Shown here in pieces: positions 49,201 to 60,115 of a DNA stretch of 64,000 nucleotides (within the stretch, counting starts at the first letter, position 1; every line of letters begins with the position of its first letter). Both the position numbers and the translations under genes were made by a program. Under the pieces are notes generated by a model. The model ran no database searches, had not been told where the DNA came from, and saw only the letters and a program-made list of their open reading frames with translations. The DNA is from Caenorhabditis elegans (lineage: Eukaryota > Nematoda > Chromadorea > Rhabditida > Rhabditidae), in contig NC_003284.9 in the NCBI RefSeq assembly GCF_000002985.6, forward strand, positions 8,618,001 through 8,682,000, in the 5' to 3' direction.

Positions 49201-52200
49201 AATGTTTAGATATCAAATAACATCAAATAACATCAAACATACATCAAACGTATATTTTTAGCTAGCTTCTAGAACGTTGTTAATTCAAAAAAAATTTAGC
49301 TTCTCCCTTCGAAGATTTTCTCACACTTGCACTAGTTAAAGTTCTCAAATTTCTTTGCAAAAATTGATTTCATTTTTTGCGTCGACCTTTTCCCAAACTC
49401 ACCAAAATTTTTTGAATTGAAACTATTATTTTGAAACATCGTTTGTCATGTTCCTCATAAAAAAAATCATCATGAAAACATCTTGTTCTCTACAACTATG
49501 TGGTGACTAAGAATGCGGGAAACTGTTATACTGTTTCATGTCTGCGTCCAACTATCTCTTCACCGTTTTCTTTCCGTTGTCCTCTTGGCTAGATGAAGGC
49601 AGGAAGGCCTAGTGTAATACGTATTACTCATCACTTTTTATCTCTGTATCCTCAAACTTTTTCAAACTCATTATTTTTCGAAGGTTTACATCTAAAAGTG
49701 AGTTTTTCAAATGTATAAATGTTTCATAACTATCATATTCTATTTTCTGCACTCTCTACGAACTCAACCCACAGATACTCAAAAAAAAGTGGTCCTAGAA
49801 AGTTTTTATGCATACATTATCGGGGGCCATTGAAAAAATGTTTATGCAAATGATGGCCGGGGCACCGGGTCGTCGACCGGATGTTGCACACCACCCTTCT
49901 TTCTTCCCACCTCTACCAGATGCGTTTCGTATAAAATAAACCATCAGTCACCACCCTGTGTCATCAACTCTTTTATGTCAATGTCAACAATAGCTTCACC
50001 GCTTTTTTGTTTCAAAAAGCGTACTTGCAAGAAGGTTGCATTTGAATAATCCAATTTTTTAATTTTTGGTTTTACTTTTTGAAGATTACGAGTATAGTAA
50101 TTTATTTGTGACAATAACTTTACAAAATATTTTTGTCGTTTTGCGTGAAAAATCGCTCTACCGACACTCCTGAACTAAGGATTCATTACTATTCAATAGT
50201 CAAGGATTCATGCCTACATGCCGACATGCTTACCTAATGCCTGCCCACCAATGCCGAATATTGTGGTAACCTCCATTGTTTGATACTTCAATTCAGCAGA
50301 ATACATGCTTTTAGGCCCGAGATGTAGGCCGTCTAGTAAATAGCCGTTTTCATGCCTATGTGTTTAGAAATATGAACTTGGAAGTTGAAATAAATTATAC
50401 TTTCATGAATATGGTGCAAGGTTTTGTTTTTGGATACTAGGACTTTAATTATATTTTACAGAGCTACTGTTAAATTTGGCAGTGCTTGTGGATGAATTTA
50501 AAACGTATTAAATGTTTCAAAGTGTTCTGTTTACATACAACTATCATTTAAAAAACAGTTTTCAACAATACACGCTTTTCCAATAACAACATGAATTTTA
50601 TTTTTCCATATATTATAAATAAAGATTAGGTCAAAAGTCTTCTGACATTTTCAATTAAAAGCTCTAAGCTCTTTTATTATCTCGTATCACATGCTCTCAC
50701 ATTTTGCACCATTGTCCGCAACATCGATTTCCGGTCATAGTCCTATCATTTTACATATTACGGGTGGCACAAGCTTGTGAGAACCCATTACTAATGTTAC
50801 ACTTGACGAGCATCATTACGCTCGTTGTCTTCTTCTTCACTCGCTATCATTGATCTATTTTCTTATTGTTCCATGCATGTTTCCATTCGTTTTAAGAGTT
50901 TTCCAGGGTATTTATTCCAAAGTGTATAAGGATTAATGATGAAACTATGGTAACAATTTTTTGAAACTTGTCAGACTGTGGTGGTCAGAAAGTGGATGTT
51001 CGTTTCCAAATCATTAGAAAATAGGGCAGTTCGACATCATCACATTGCTTCCGGATAATAATGATGTCCTTGTTTTTGTTTTAGTCTAGTGATCCGTAAC
51101 TTTTGCTAAGGTCGAGAAATGTCATTGACTCTTTTCACACAGCTTAGCGCATTTATCACTGTGATCGATGACAACGCAGTGTATTAGAGTGTTCGGTCAG
51201 CAGCTAGAGTCACAATTTTTGTCACACCTGCTTCTGACTTTTCTACTATAAAAAAAAATAATAGTTCATATACATTTTAACAATTTTCAGAGAGCGGAAT
51301 GCTGTCTTCGGTCCGAGTTTTTATCGGATCGCTCGAACCCCATCTGACATTCAAGAACATTGCACTCGGAGGAATTATCACATTTTTAGCATTGATTATA
51401 TTGTTTGTCTGCTTCTTTGTGTTTTGTAATTTGAGATCAGGCGATAAACGGCAGAAAAGTCAAGGTGAGTTATTAATTCATTGTCTGAAAAAAGAAAACT
51501 CGCTAGTTTATTGAAGTTTAGTATTCCTATTTCGCCCATGAACGTTTGAAGTTTTCGAAATAATTCGAGTTTTTAAAAATTACTTGAAGGATCTGGGATT
51601 ATCATTTAGATAGATTCAAAACGTTACTACAAAATCAATTTTCATAATAAGGTTACTCTATGTAGAAGTTGTAAGAAATGTTTTTTTTTGAACCTTTAGT
51701 TTCAACTGAAGTTTCCGAAAATATGCAAAATTAAGGTGTGATTACTTTTTAAAAATCCCGATCGCTGGGATCAAAAATTGATAATCATTCCCCGCGAAAA
51801 ATTGAGCCCTTTTCTCTAAATTATTTAAACGCCATAAAATATTTCAAAATGTTTTAGTATTTTATATGAAAAGCACTTTGAAATATTTTTGAATCTATTA
51901 AACCAAAAAAACCATAAACCGTCATAATATCTTTAATTGAATTTTGTTTTTAATTTCAAGCTAATTTTTAAGTTAAATTTCAAATTTCAATTTCAAATTT
52001 AATTTTCTTTAAATTTTCATTTTTGAGTAATCCAAAATTTTCCGCAAGGTTTACTTTGCCTACAGCCAATTTATTTTTTACAGCAAATGGAAAGTTTTTG
52101 GACACCTCCTATCGAATTTTCAACGAACAAAAAGTGCATAAATCTCGCATGTTTGACGACAACGCCGAAATTTTGGAGGCCGACGTTGACGAATGCTCGC

Positions 52201-53355
52201 CTTTAAAAGTAGTGAGTCACATTTGTCATTTTGCCACGACTTTTTGCTATAGCATCCCGTCAGGTGTCCTCCACACAATTGAGGGGATGGATCGACAACA
52301 AAAAACCGATTAATTTATTGCAGAGACAAGTAGATGAGAGAAACTCGGGTGACTCGGATAAGTACGGATTCAACAATCACGATGAAAATGTGCCAAATTT
52401 GTACGGAAACTTGGACGATATTATAGACATGGAAGCAACAGCAGAGGTGCCAAATGATCCAACATATGTCTCTGCATCCAAGCTGACTGGAGATTACGGA
52501 GTTCACTCCACAGCTAGGTGCTATTCACCGGAAAGTCGGACCTCACATGAAATGTTGGTTTCCTATTCACAAAGTGCACCACATTCAAATGCCAACAGTT
52601 CATCTCCACAGGTAATTTTTGCCAGTTTAAATCTGTGGAATGTGTAATCACTAAAAATAAAGAAACACTAAAATATAAATTTCAAATTACACTAGCAGTC
52701 TAGATAGCTTGAAAACTGCCAAAATCTGTTAAACTAGTAATGAGATAAGATGTGGAAGATACAAACGTGGCTACTCTCAGGCTGCAATTTCTTCACTCGA
52801 ATAGCATCAAAAAAAGCTAGCCTGTTTTAAAACTGTTGTCGACAAACTACGACACATGAAATTCATTTATTACGTCAGTAAATTATTTTCAATTCTAATG
52901 TAAAATATTTCAGATGAACGGCTCGATGCAACGCGTAAAAGCTTACAACTATCCTGATTCACTTCTCTACTCGCCAGCAGGAACGACTTCTTCAATTGCA
53001 GAAACTAATAGCAGCGGGAACGGAGCAACAAGAGCTCAGTGTGACTCTCCAAATAACGCACCAGCGTAAGTTTTTCGATTTGTGATTTTTTTGCGAGCGC
53101 AATGTATGTACCTATGAAAAAATTAAATATATATTTAAAACTGAAAACATTTTGCAAAAATAAATGTTTCAATACCCAAATTGCAGAAGTGACGAAAGTG
53201 ATCAAGGAATCAGATGTGGTGGCTCGTCAAGAAATAGCCATATCTCTTCGACAGATGGGACAAAAATGATGACAATGGGAACTTTCAAGGGATCAACGCC
53301 TACAAGTTCATTTGTCAGTACATTCGACAGAAGACGCTCTGAAAATGTCGCCTAG
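43294..53355 (+). CDS. Ig/fibronectin III cell-surface receptor (Robo-like layout), ~1103 aa
   Basis: Seventeen exons: 43294-43369, 43434-43620, 43675-43846, 44926-45055, 45102-45241, 45674-46099, 46287-46457, 46506-46710, 46762-47098, 47144-47366, 47412-47549, 48073-48208, 51291-51464, 52084-52211, 52264-52611, 52914-53065, 53187-53355. Phases agree and the sum is 3312 nt. Order: signal peptide (1-20); Ig1 (ends NEGEYQC); Ig2 (DAGFYHC); Ig3 (DSGIYTC); a divergent Ig4 with only its cysteine pair (LECLA, IQCVS); Ig5 (DEGMYTC, residues about 460-535); two FN3 domains (about 545-680 and 690-780); a membrane span (about 804-827, GGIITFLALIILFVCFFVF); and a tail of about 275 residues rich in Ser, Thr and Tyr. 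Ig/FN3 receptors of this type guide axons or mediate neuronal adhesion. It is one Ig-FN3 set short of Robo/SAX-3 (5 Ig, 3 FN3); a worm neuronal IgCAM such as a RIG-type protein is likely, but I cannot fix the name. Two splice choices are ambiguous (donor 47549 or 47543; acceptor 52263 or 52323). Confidence 0.9.
48209..51290 (+). other. 3.1 kb intron 12 of the Ig/FN3 receptor gene
   Basis: This intron is far longer than the others and lies exactly between the extracellular domains and the exon encoding the membrane span. It contains TGCCTAC-type repeats (50209-50375) and pyrimidine-rich blocks but no exon that I can support. An alternative terminal exon giving a secreted form, or an internal promoter, would be natural candidates, but neither is visible with confidence. 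Confidence 0.5.
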
Positions 53356-53806
53356 ATGTTTAATTATTTTTGCCTCCATCCCCCATCAATTTTCTATTCG
53401 GGTTCCTCAAGTCAATCCACGTGTTTCCAATCGAAATCCCGTTTTTCTTTGCACTTATCCCATATACTCGTTGAAGGAATAGCTTTAATTTTGAATATTC
53501 ATAATTTCTCTTCAAGTTTTGTATTATGCACGGGTCTTCAACAATGTCCAATTGGAGATGTAGTTAATTGCAAATAATTATTTATCTGTTTCAATTTGCT
53601 ATTATGCATGTTATATCTTAACCCGTAAAGATCTCTCTTGAGACCACCAGCCACTTATTTTCAGTTCATTGCCGATTCTTGTTTAATTTAGAATGTTGCT
53701 ATGCACAATGTTATTTTTGCTTGTACTTGACAATGAATCATTTTTCGAAAAATAAGTTAACCAACTGTTAGCCAATATACTCACAGTTTTTCTACAGTAT
53801 TCTTTC

Positions 53807-53812
53807 AATAAA
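53807..53812 (+). terminator. Poly(A) signal of the Ig/FN3 receptor gene
   Basis: AATAAA about 450 bases after the stop codon, the only canonical hexamer I noticed before the palindromic repeat. Confidence 0.65.
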
Positions 53813-53890
53813 TTACTTAAAGGAGGAGTAATAGTTCTGGGTATTTATAATGTATAGGCCCAACATGTGCTCAAATGAACGAATTTCGTA

Positions 53891-54635
53891 ACAAAACTTA
53901 TATGTTATCAACTATGGTCTTTCATTTGACAATAGTCACAAAATTTTTTGGCCGTCCGAAGTGCCCTAACTCGGAGCCATTTTTTTCAGGCATTTTTCAG
54001 ATCTTCTTTTCAGGTTTCAAATGAGGTTTGTGTGCGGATTTTGCTTAGTTTAGTACACAATGTAAGAAAACAAAAAAAGTTTGGAAAAAAATCCGTCCAA
54101 AACAATTTTTTTGTCGGTCGTCAAAAAAATTTTTTTTCGAAAATTCTCCATTTTTTATACAAAAATGATGTAACCATGTGCAAACTATTTTTACACATAC
54201 AAAACATTTGAGTATGAAATTTGGATCTCGAGAAATACTCCAAAAACTCGAAAATTTTTCGAAAAAGCTGTGTTTTCTGTTATTGTTTTAGTGTGACGCA
54301 ATAAATTGAAATGTTTTGTATGTGTATGAATAGTTTGCACATGGTTACATCATTTTTGTATAAAAAATCGAGAATTTTCGAAAAAAAAAATTTTTGAAGA
54401 TTTTTTGATGACCGACAAAAAAAATTTTTTTGGACGGATTTTTTTCCAAACTTTTTTTGTTTTCTTACATTGTGTACTAAACTAAGAAAAATCCGCACAC
54501 AAACCTCAATTGTAACCTGAAAAGAAGCGAGATCTGAAAAATGCCTGAAAAAAATGGCTCCGAGTTAGGGCACTTCGGACGGCCAAAAAATTTTGTGACT
54601 ATTGTCAAATGAAAGATCATAATTTGTAACATAAA
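53891..54635. mobile_element. Large palindromic repeat (foldback element)
   Basis: Two arms of about 320 bases (53891-54210 and 54307-54635) are near-perfect reverse complements around a loop of about 95 bases. TTTGGCCGTCCGAAGTGCCC on the left matches GGGCACTTCGGACGGCCAAA on the right. The outer edges are less conserved. The mirrored open frames on the two strands are by-products of the symmetry and carry no transposase motif. It lies 80 bases after the poly(A) signal of the receptor gene. Confidence 0.85.
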
Positions 54636-57600
54636 TTCTCAAAGTTTCATAAAAATCGATACACAGCGAACAAAGTTATGATTTTTGACCCGGAACTTAT
54701 TTGGAGACCTAATAGTTATTATATGGTGCATCGAAATTAAATTGTGTTATAAAATTTAAAAACAGACAAAGTCTATGTATTATTATATCTGCAAGTAATG
54801 GTCATTTTATAGTCATTGTCAAAAACATCCAGTGCTTTATTGATTTTTTTATAGACAACCGGGATCTGAGCATTATGTAACTTTTTTATTCATGGTTGAC
54901 TTTTGTGGTTTACAACCGTTCTTCAACCCTATTGTAGTTTACAAAAAACGTTTATTTCCTGATCAAAGTACTTGTGTTAATTGTGAGCAGCTGACGCTTT
55001 TCGATCAATAGGTGATGCAAAATGCGTTCGAAATAATAGTTTCATTTTTTTTTTCTGACATTCATTTCATACTACATAGAATATTTCAGTTTGATTCCGT
55101 GTCTTCCCGGAAGTTGAAACATTCTTATAATGTGGAAAACTTTTGAAAACCGTGGTAAGTTATTTGTTCAGTGTTCAAATAGATTTTTGGTGTTGTTGAC
55201 GATGATCTTAGTAATTTATTACAGTGTTCTGTTTACGAAAATCACACATTAAAATTCCAATTTATGCTCTTGTTTTTGACCCATTTGTGTGTAAACATTT
55301 GTGTACTATCTAAATTGGTCTATTCTCGACGGCAGATGGAAAAACCGCGCAACGGTTCCTTGTGCGAGGTCACTAGTCTTCCTGCAATAGACACCCGCAA
55401 TTGTACTCTCATTTGTTCAGAGTGTATTATCATTGTCTATTAACTAATTTCCCTCTGATTTGTGTATTTTTTTTCAAAGATGAGGTGTGTACGGTGTATT
55501 TGATCTCATGGTAAAATCTGACTTATTTTTTCAATGTAATTCCTTTTTTTTCAACTTTTATTATAAGTCGAAAGTGGTTATATATTTATCTAACATGTAA
55601 TAATTTTAAAACCATACTCACTAACAATTTCTATCATCATGTCGCAAGCTACACTTCTGCAAAACCTGATGGTTTATCGTCACTGAAGTGAATACAAAAG
55701 TTCAAATCTTTATCATTTTTATTAGGTTTGCCCTAACCATAATATTTCATCAGAGACCCGACATATATTGCAGCAGATAGTGCGTAAAAATATATCTTAT
55801 CCTCAATGATAAAGCAAAGACAATGCCTTCATCTACACTAAGCAACGTAAAACTTCTTTAAAACCCCCGTATCATATTACTGCTGATTTTATGACTCATA
55901 CCGTTTTTATAACAGTTTGAAGAAATCTACAAAAAGTTGGTGATTTTATTCACTATAGGCCCCGCCCATGTTAAAGCTGTTCTGTTGCGTTTTTTGCATC
56001 AACCTTATATTTATTTTCCTGGTAGTTCTTAGATGTACGAAAGCACTAGTACTTTAAAAGAGGACTTACGGGGTTCTTTGCTTATTCAGTTTTAAAAATA
56101 AAATTTTTATTGCATATTTTGGTAAATTGTATCACATTATTCCGTCGATATAAAATTTTGTTAGTTTTGGTCATCTTTCCTGTTTAAATGTACCTTAATC
56201 AACAAAATATTGTAAGTTAAACTACCAAACTTGGCAACAAAAGATGCCAATCAGAGTTTATTTATGTTCACTGCGGCACGGGAAAGTAACCAAAACTAGA
56301 AACTTAGCTAAAATTAGCCCTGCTCGAAATTTTGAACAGCCGAAAACACTTTGTGAAATTTTCGAGAATTTGTATTATGAAATACATATGTTAATTTGAG
56401 CACAAAATCATTAGTCGGCGGCACTGAAAGTTTGAGCAAGCAATATTTTCAAATATTTTGCTACAAAACTTTTTCACAAAACTATCTCTAGTTAGGCAAA
56501 GTAAAAATGATTGAAAAAGTCGCAATGTAGTCATTTTGTAAACTCTACACATTGCAGACTCCTTTTGTTTATTTTTCAACCTATTGACTAAACTAAATGC
56601 ACGCTCCCATCCACCCATGTGATAGATGAACTCTTGTCATTTCAAATTTTTTATTTCGAATTAAAACCGTATCACGTGACTAGTATGGCTGAGAGGGAAA
56701 CCCTTTAGAAACGGTTTCACATTCTACCTGCCACCTATCGACTATCAACCGGCAACAACAATCACACGAGACAATTCGAAAATGTGCGAGGGAGTCAGGT
56801 GGGAGTTGAATTTTGGGAAGGAGTGGGGGGAACGTGTCGGTTTCATTTACTCCTCCACCAAACAGTCGATCATCATCAGTTGATCACTATTTGTCCAAAG
56901 TCAATAGAAATTAGTGTGGATTGTGAAAAAAGACGTTTGAAAATGACCTCCCATTCGATGCGTTTTCTTTAATATTCTTTCTTGGCACTCATGTTGGAAA
57001 ATTTTTAAATTAAAAACACCCGATTATTGTCGAACCACGCTAAAAGTACAGAATCGGAAATTGAAATACTTTAGTGCTTAATTTCTTGATTTTTTGATGT
57101 TTTTTCTGCAATTACAAAGTGACGTCTATTTATGTCCTAATGTCAATTTTTAACAAATTCAAAATTAGTTCGTAAATTGAATGAATTCGAAATGTCTCTA
57201 TTAGAATTCTTGCAGCAAAACAATCATTTTCAATTGTTGTCTTCAATAAAATGCAATTAAACCATAGAGCATTTTCCCGGCCGTAGGCGTTGTGCACTTT
57301 GCTGCTACCTGTATTTCAATATATTTCTTCTTTTTTATCAAATGAAAAAGACAACAATTTGTTTTCTTTTCAAAATTCCTTTTGTTGGTTGCTTCTATCT
57401 TGCAACTATCGCAGCATGCACAGTCACTCCGTCTGAGAATTTCCAAAAATTTCCCTGTTCAAACGATATTTATTTTTATTTGTAATGGTTGATCTAAAAA
57501 TAAATGTTGAAATTCATACTTAGCTTATATGAAGTGAAAATTGATTCAGTTAAGATATGTATGTGTAAAACTTTATTATTTCTTTGAGAGTTGTTTTTAT

Positions 57601-58673
57601 GTTGTTAGTGGCGTCAAATCAGAAGTAACGGTTCTGGGTATTTCAAATTTATTGACCCCAAAAACGTCGAAGCGGTCAGAAATAAGATTTTATTCAATTA
57701 AACTCTTTTATTGCATATTTTAGTCGTTTATCTCACATTATTTTGTTCAATAAAATACATTTAATACCAATATCTAACTAAAAGTTACTATATTTGGCAA
57801 CTTATAGGCTTCAAATGTACCATAATTGATAAAATAACCTGAGATAAAATTCCAAAATAACCTCGCACTGCCGCAACACGGAAAATCGTACAAGTTTGAA
57901 AAGTTTAGCAAAATTAGGTCATTTTTTTGAAGTTTTGAACTGCCATAAAACATTTTTGAGACATTTTTGAGATGTGTGATTTCAAATATGGTTCTCCATA
58001 TTTTTCCATATTTTGAGTCTTAAAAAAAAACCAAAACCGATACTCCTCCTTCTTAAAAGTTCATCCATCCCAAATCAGTAGGAAATTTCTTAAGAAAGGT
58101 ATTCCCTGAACACATTGTAGTCTATGCACCTTGTGACAAGTTATTTTTCCCCTTATCAATATGAACAATTGTCTCGGAATAAAACTCTGTTCGTTATCAT
58201 TTACAGTTTCAACGCTAAAACTTTTTGTGTGACAAACCAAAGTCATAAGGGGATACCCTGCACTATACGTTGCACGAGAACCATCTTTTTTTCATTTCTT
58301 TTTTTACAATCCATCCTCCTCCACCAAGGCCGTTTTCTTCGTTTTTCCATCACAGTTGCAAAGCGTCTTCCCCCGGCGTCGTCTCCCAACCGTCTTTTTA
58401 TGAGTCTATGTGTTGCGGTCTCTCAACTTCTTATCAATCCCCCTCAGTTCCCAATAGATAGTGTTCCCAGATCCGTTTAATGAAAGGGAATTTAGTGATT
58501 CCTGAGACTATTTCTTCGTCGTTGTATGTGTAGTGTAGGACTCAGTTGATCAAGTTCAATTTGTTTCGTTTCTCATTTCCGACCGCTTGCCACTTTTTTT
58601 TTGAAATTTTAGTTTTCTTTCAGATTTTTCTATTTCTCTTTTTGTTTTTCTAACACTCAATCAACACAACGTC
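54636..58673. promoter_or_regulatory. 4 kb upstream of the 210-aa protein gene, no gene seen
   Basis: No supportable exons. The proximal 400 bases (58270-58670) are pyrimidine-rich on the plus strand, with TTTCTCTTTTTGTTTTTCTA just before the start codon, as in many worm promoters and outrons. Confidence 0.45.
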
Positions 58674-59602
58674 ATGCCAGCCGAAACTGCATTCCACGTT
58701 CCTTCAGATTTCACACAAGAACCTGTAAGCTTTTACGTGATTACGGTCATTCACAATAACCATTTTCAGGTACAATTCGTTGCTCTCGAGGACACCGGAG
58801 CCATTCTCACACATAGTCGAAAAGGGCTCGTTGCAATTGGTGAAAAGAAAACCGAGATTTCAGTGGTTAGTGACTAGTGGAAATGAAATGGAAAAAAAGT
58901 ATTTCGATTTTAGTTAAATTTTTCTCTCAAAAAGTTATTCCAGGTTGACTTCGTCGGCTCCGCAGATGTTGGAGTTCTGGAGAACACCTTCACTATGCAG
59001 TGGCAAAATATTGGAAACACTACTCAAGTACACTTCACGGGTTTGTTTCTCATTTTTTCCCAATTTGAATATTTTCATTTGTAGGAACCGGTGGATCATT
59101 GTCCGGAGAGGGTAATCCTGGTGTTCTTCTTATCGACGGCGAGGTTATCAAAGTTAATGTAAGATACTTGAACTCGGAGTACATTTTACAAAAAATTTCA
59201 TTTTCAGCTTCTTCAAAAGAGAACAGATGGATCTTTCTATTTGGAGGCCAACGAGGACTTCCTGATGATTGTTGCCAAATCGAAAGCTGACGGATCTCCT
59301 GATGCTGAGACTCTTCAAGCTTCACAGTGAGTAATACGTAAAAAGTTTGGTAATTTATGTACCAACAAATGTTACACATTCAAGTTCATAATTTGATTTT
59401 TCGCAGATTCCCAGCAAGCGGAGCCAAGCTTCCAATCGGCTACTGGCACTCGGTCCCATTCCCAATTCCAGGGGCTGGAAAACTCAACCTGGTTGAATTG
59501 GTAGCTAAAACCGACAAAAATGCAGTGATCAACGTCCCAGAGCACACCGGAACACCACTCCGAATCCCAATCAAAACGGTGCTGGACGAGGATTCCGACT
59601 AA
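58674..59602 (+). CDS. Soluble protein of unknown function, 210 aa
   Basis: Six exons, 58674-58724, 58770-58865, 58944-59040, 59085-59158, 59208-59326 and 59407-59602, total 633 nt with compatible phases. All introns but one are under 90 nt, and codon use is strongly C/G-ending in the last exon, which suggests good expression. There is no signal peptide or membrane span, so a cytosolic protein is likely. The sequence alternates short hydrophobic strands and polar turns (for example TGTGGSLSGEGNPGVLLIDG), which looks like an all-beta domain. A later part reads PIGYWHSVPFPIPGAGKLNL, and the protein ends in an acidic tail (DEDSD). I do not recognise a family; it may be nematode-specific. An AATAAA follows at 59917. 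It is on the same strand as the next gene, 514 bases upstream, but nothing shows an operon. Confidence 0.85.
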
Positions 59603-59916
59603 CTCTACTATCCTTTTTTATTCCTCCCTTTCATCAAAGTATTGACGTGTTCTGAAAATTATATGGTACTTAATTTCGAGGATTTCGAGTTTGAATTTCA
59701 CCGTCTAACTTCCGTGTAGTAGTTGCATGTTTCCTAGTTACAATGCCCAGTAGTGTTTTATCGTATGTTGAGTTTTGGAAATCAAACTTCACAGTATTCC
59801 AACCTGGTATATGTTTCTTCTTCATAATCTTATATGAGCTCATTCCTTCTCCCACCCACTCTTCCATAAGCGTTGCCAATTCATACATAATTCTGTGAGT
59901 TTTGAAAGGTGTTGCA

Positions 59917-59922
59917 AATAAA
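59917..59922 (+). terminator. Poly(A) signal of the 210-aa protein gene
   Basis: AATAAA about 315 bases after the stop codon and 194 bases before the next start codon. Confidence 0.55.
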
Positions 59923-60115
59923 TGTTGACTGAGAAGGATATTCACTTCATTGAACCCACTAAAGAAAAATGTGATTCAGGGAACAGAAACAGAAACTACA
60001 AAAAGTAATCGAGTGGAAGAAACAAAAAGTGAATGACTGAAAAAGTGAAGTTTTAATAGCTCTGTCTCGTGTTTATTACTAGTGTTTTGTGTTGTATTCT
60101 TGTGATCTTTGCCTC

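Noticed and set aside
53948-54498. Mirrored open frames on both strands encoding NVRKQKKFGKK-like peptides
   Set aside because: They are products of the palindromic repeat. Each is the reverse-complement copy of the other arm and neither shows a transposase motif.
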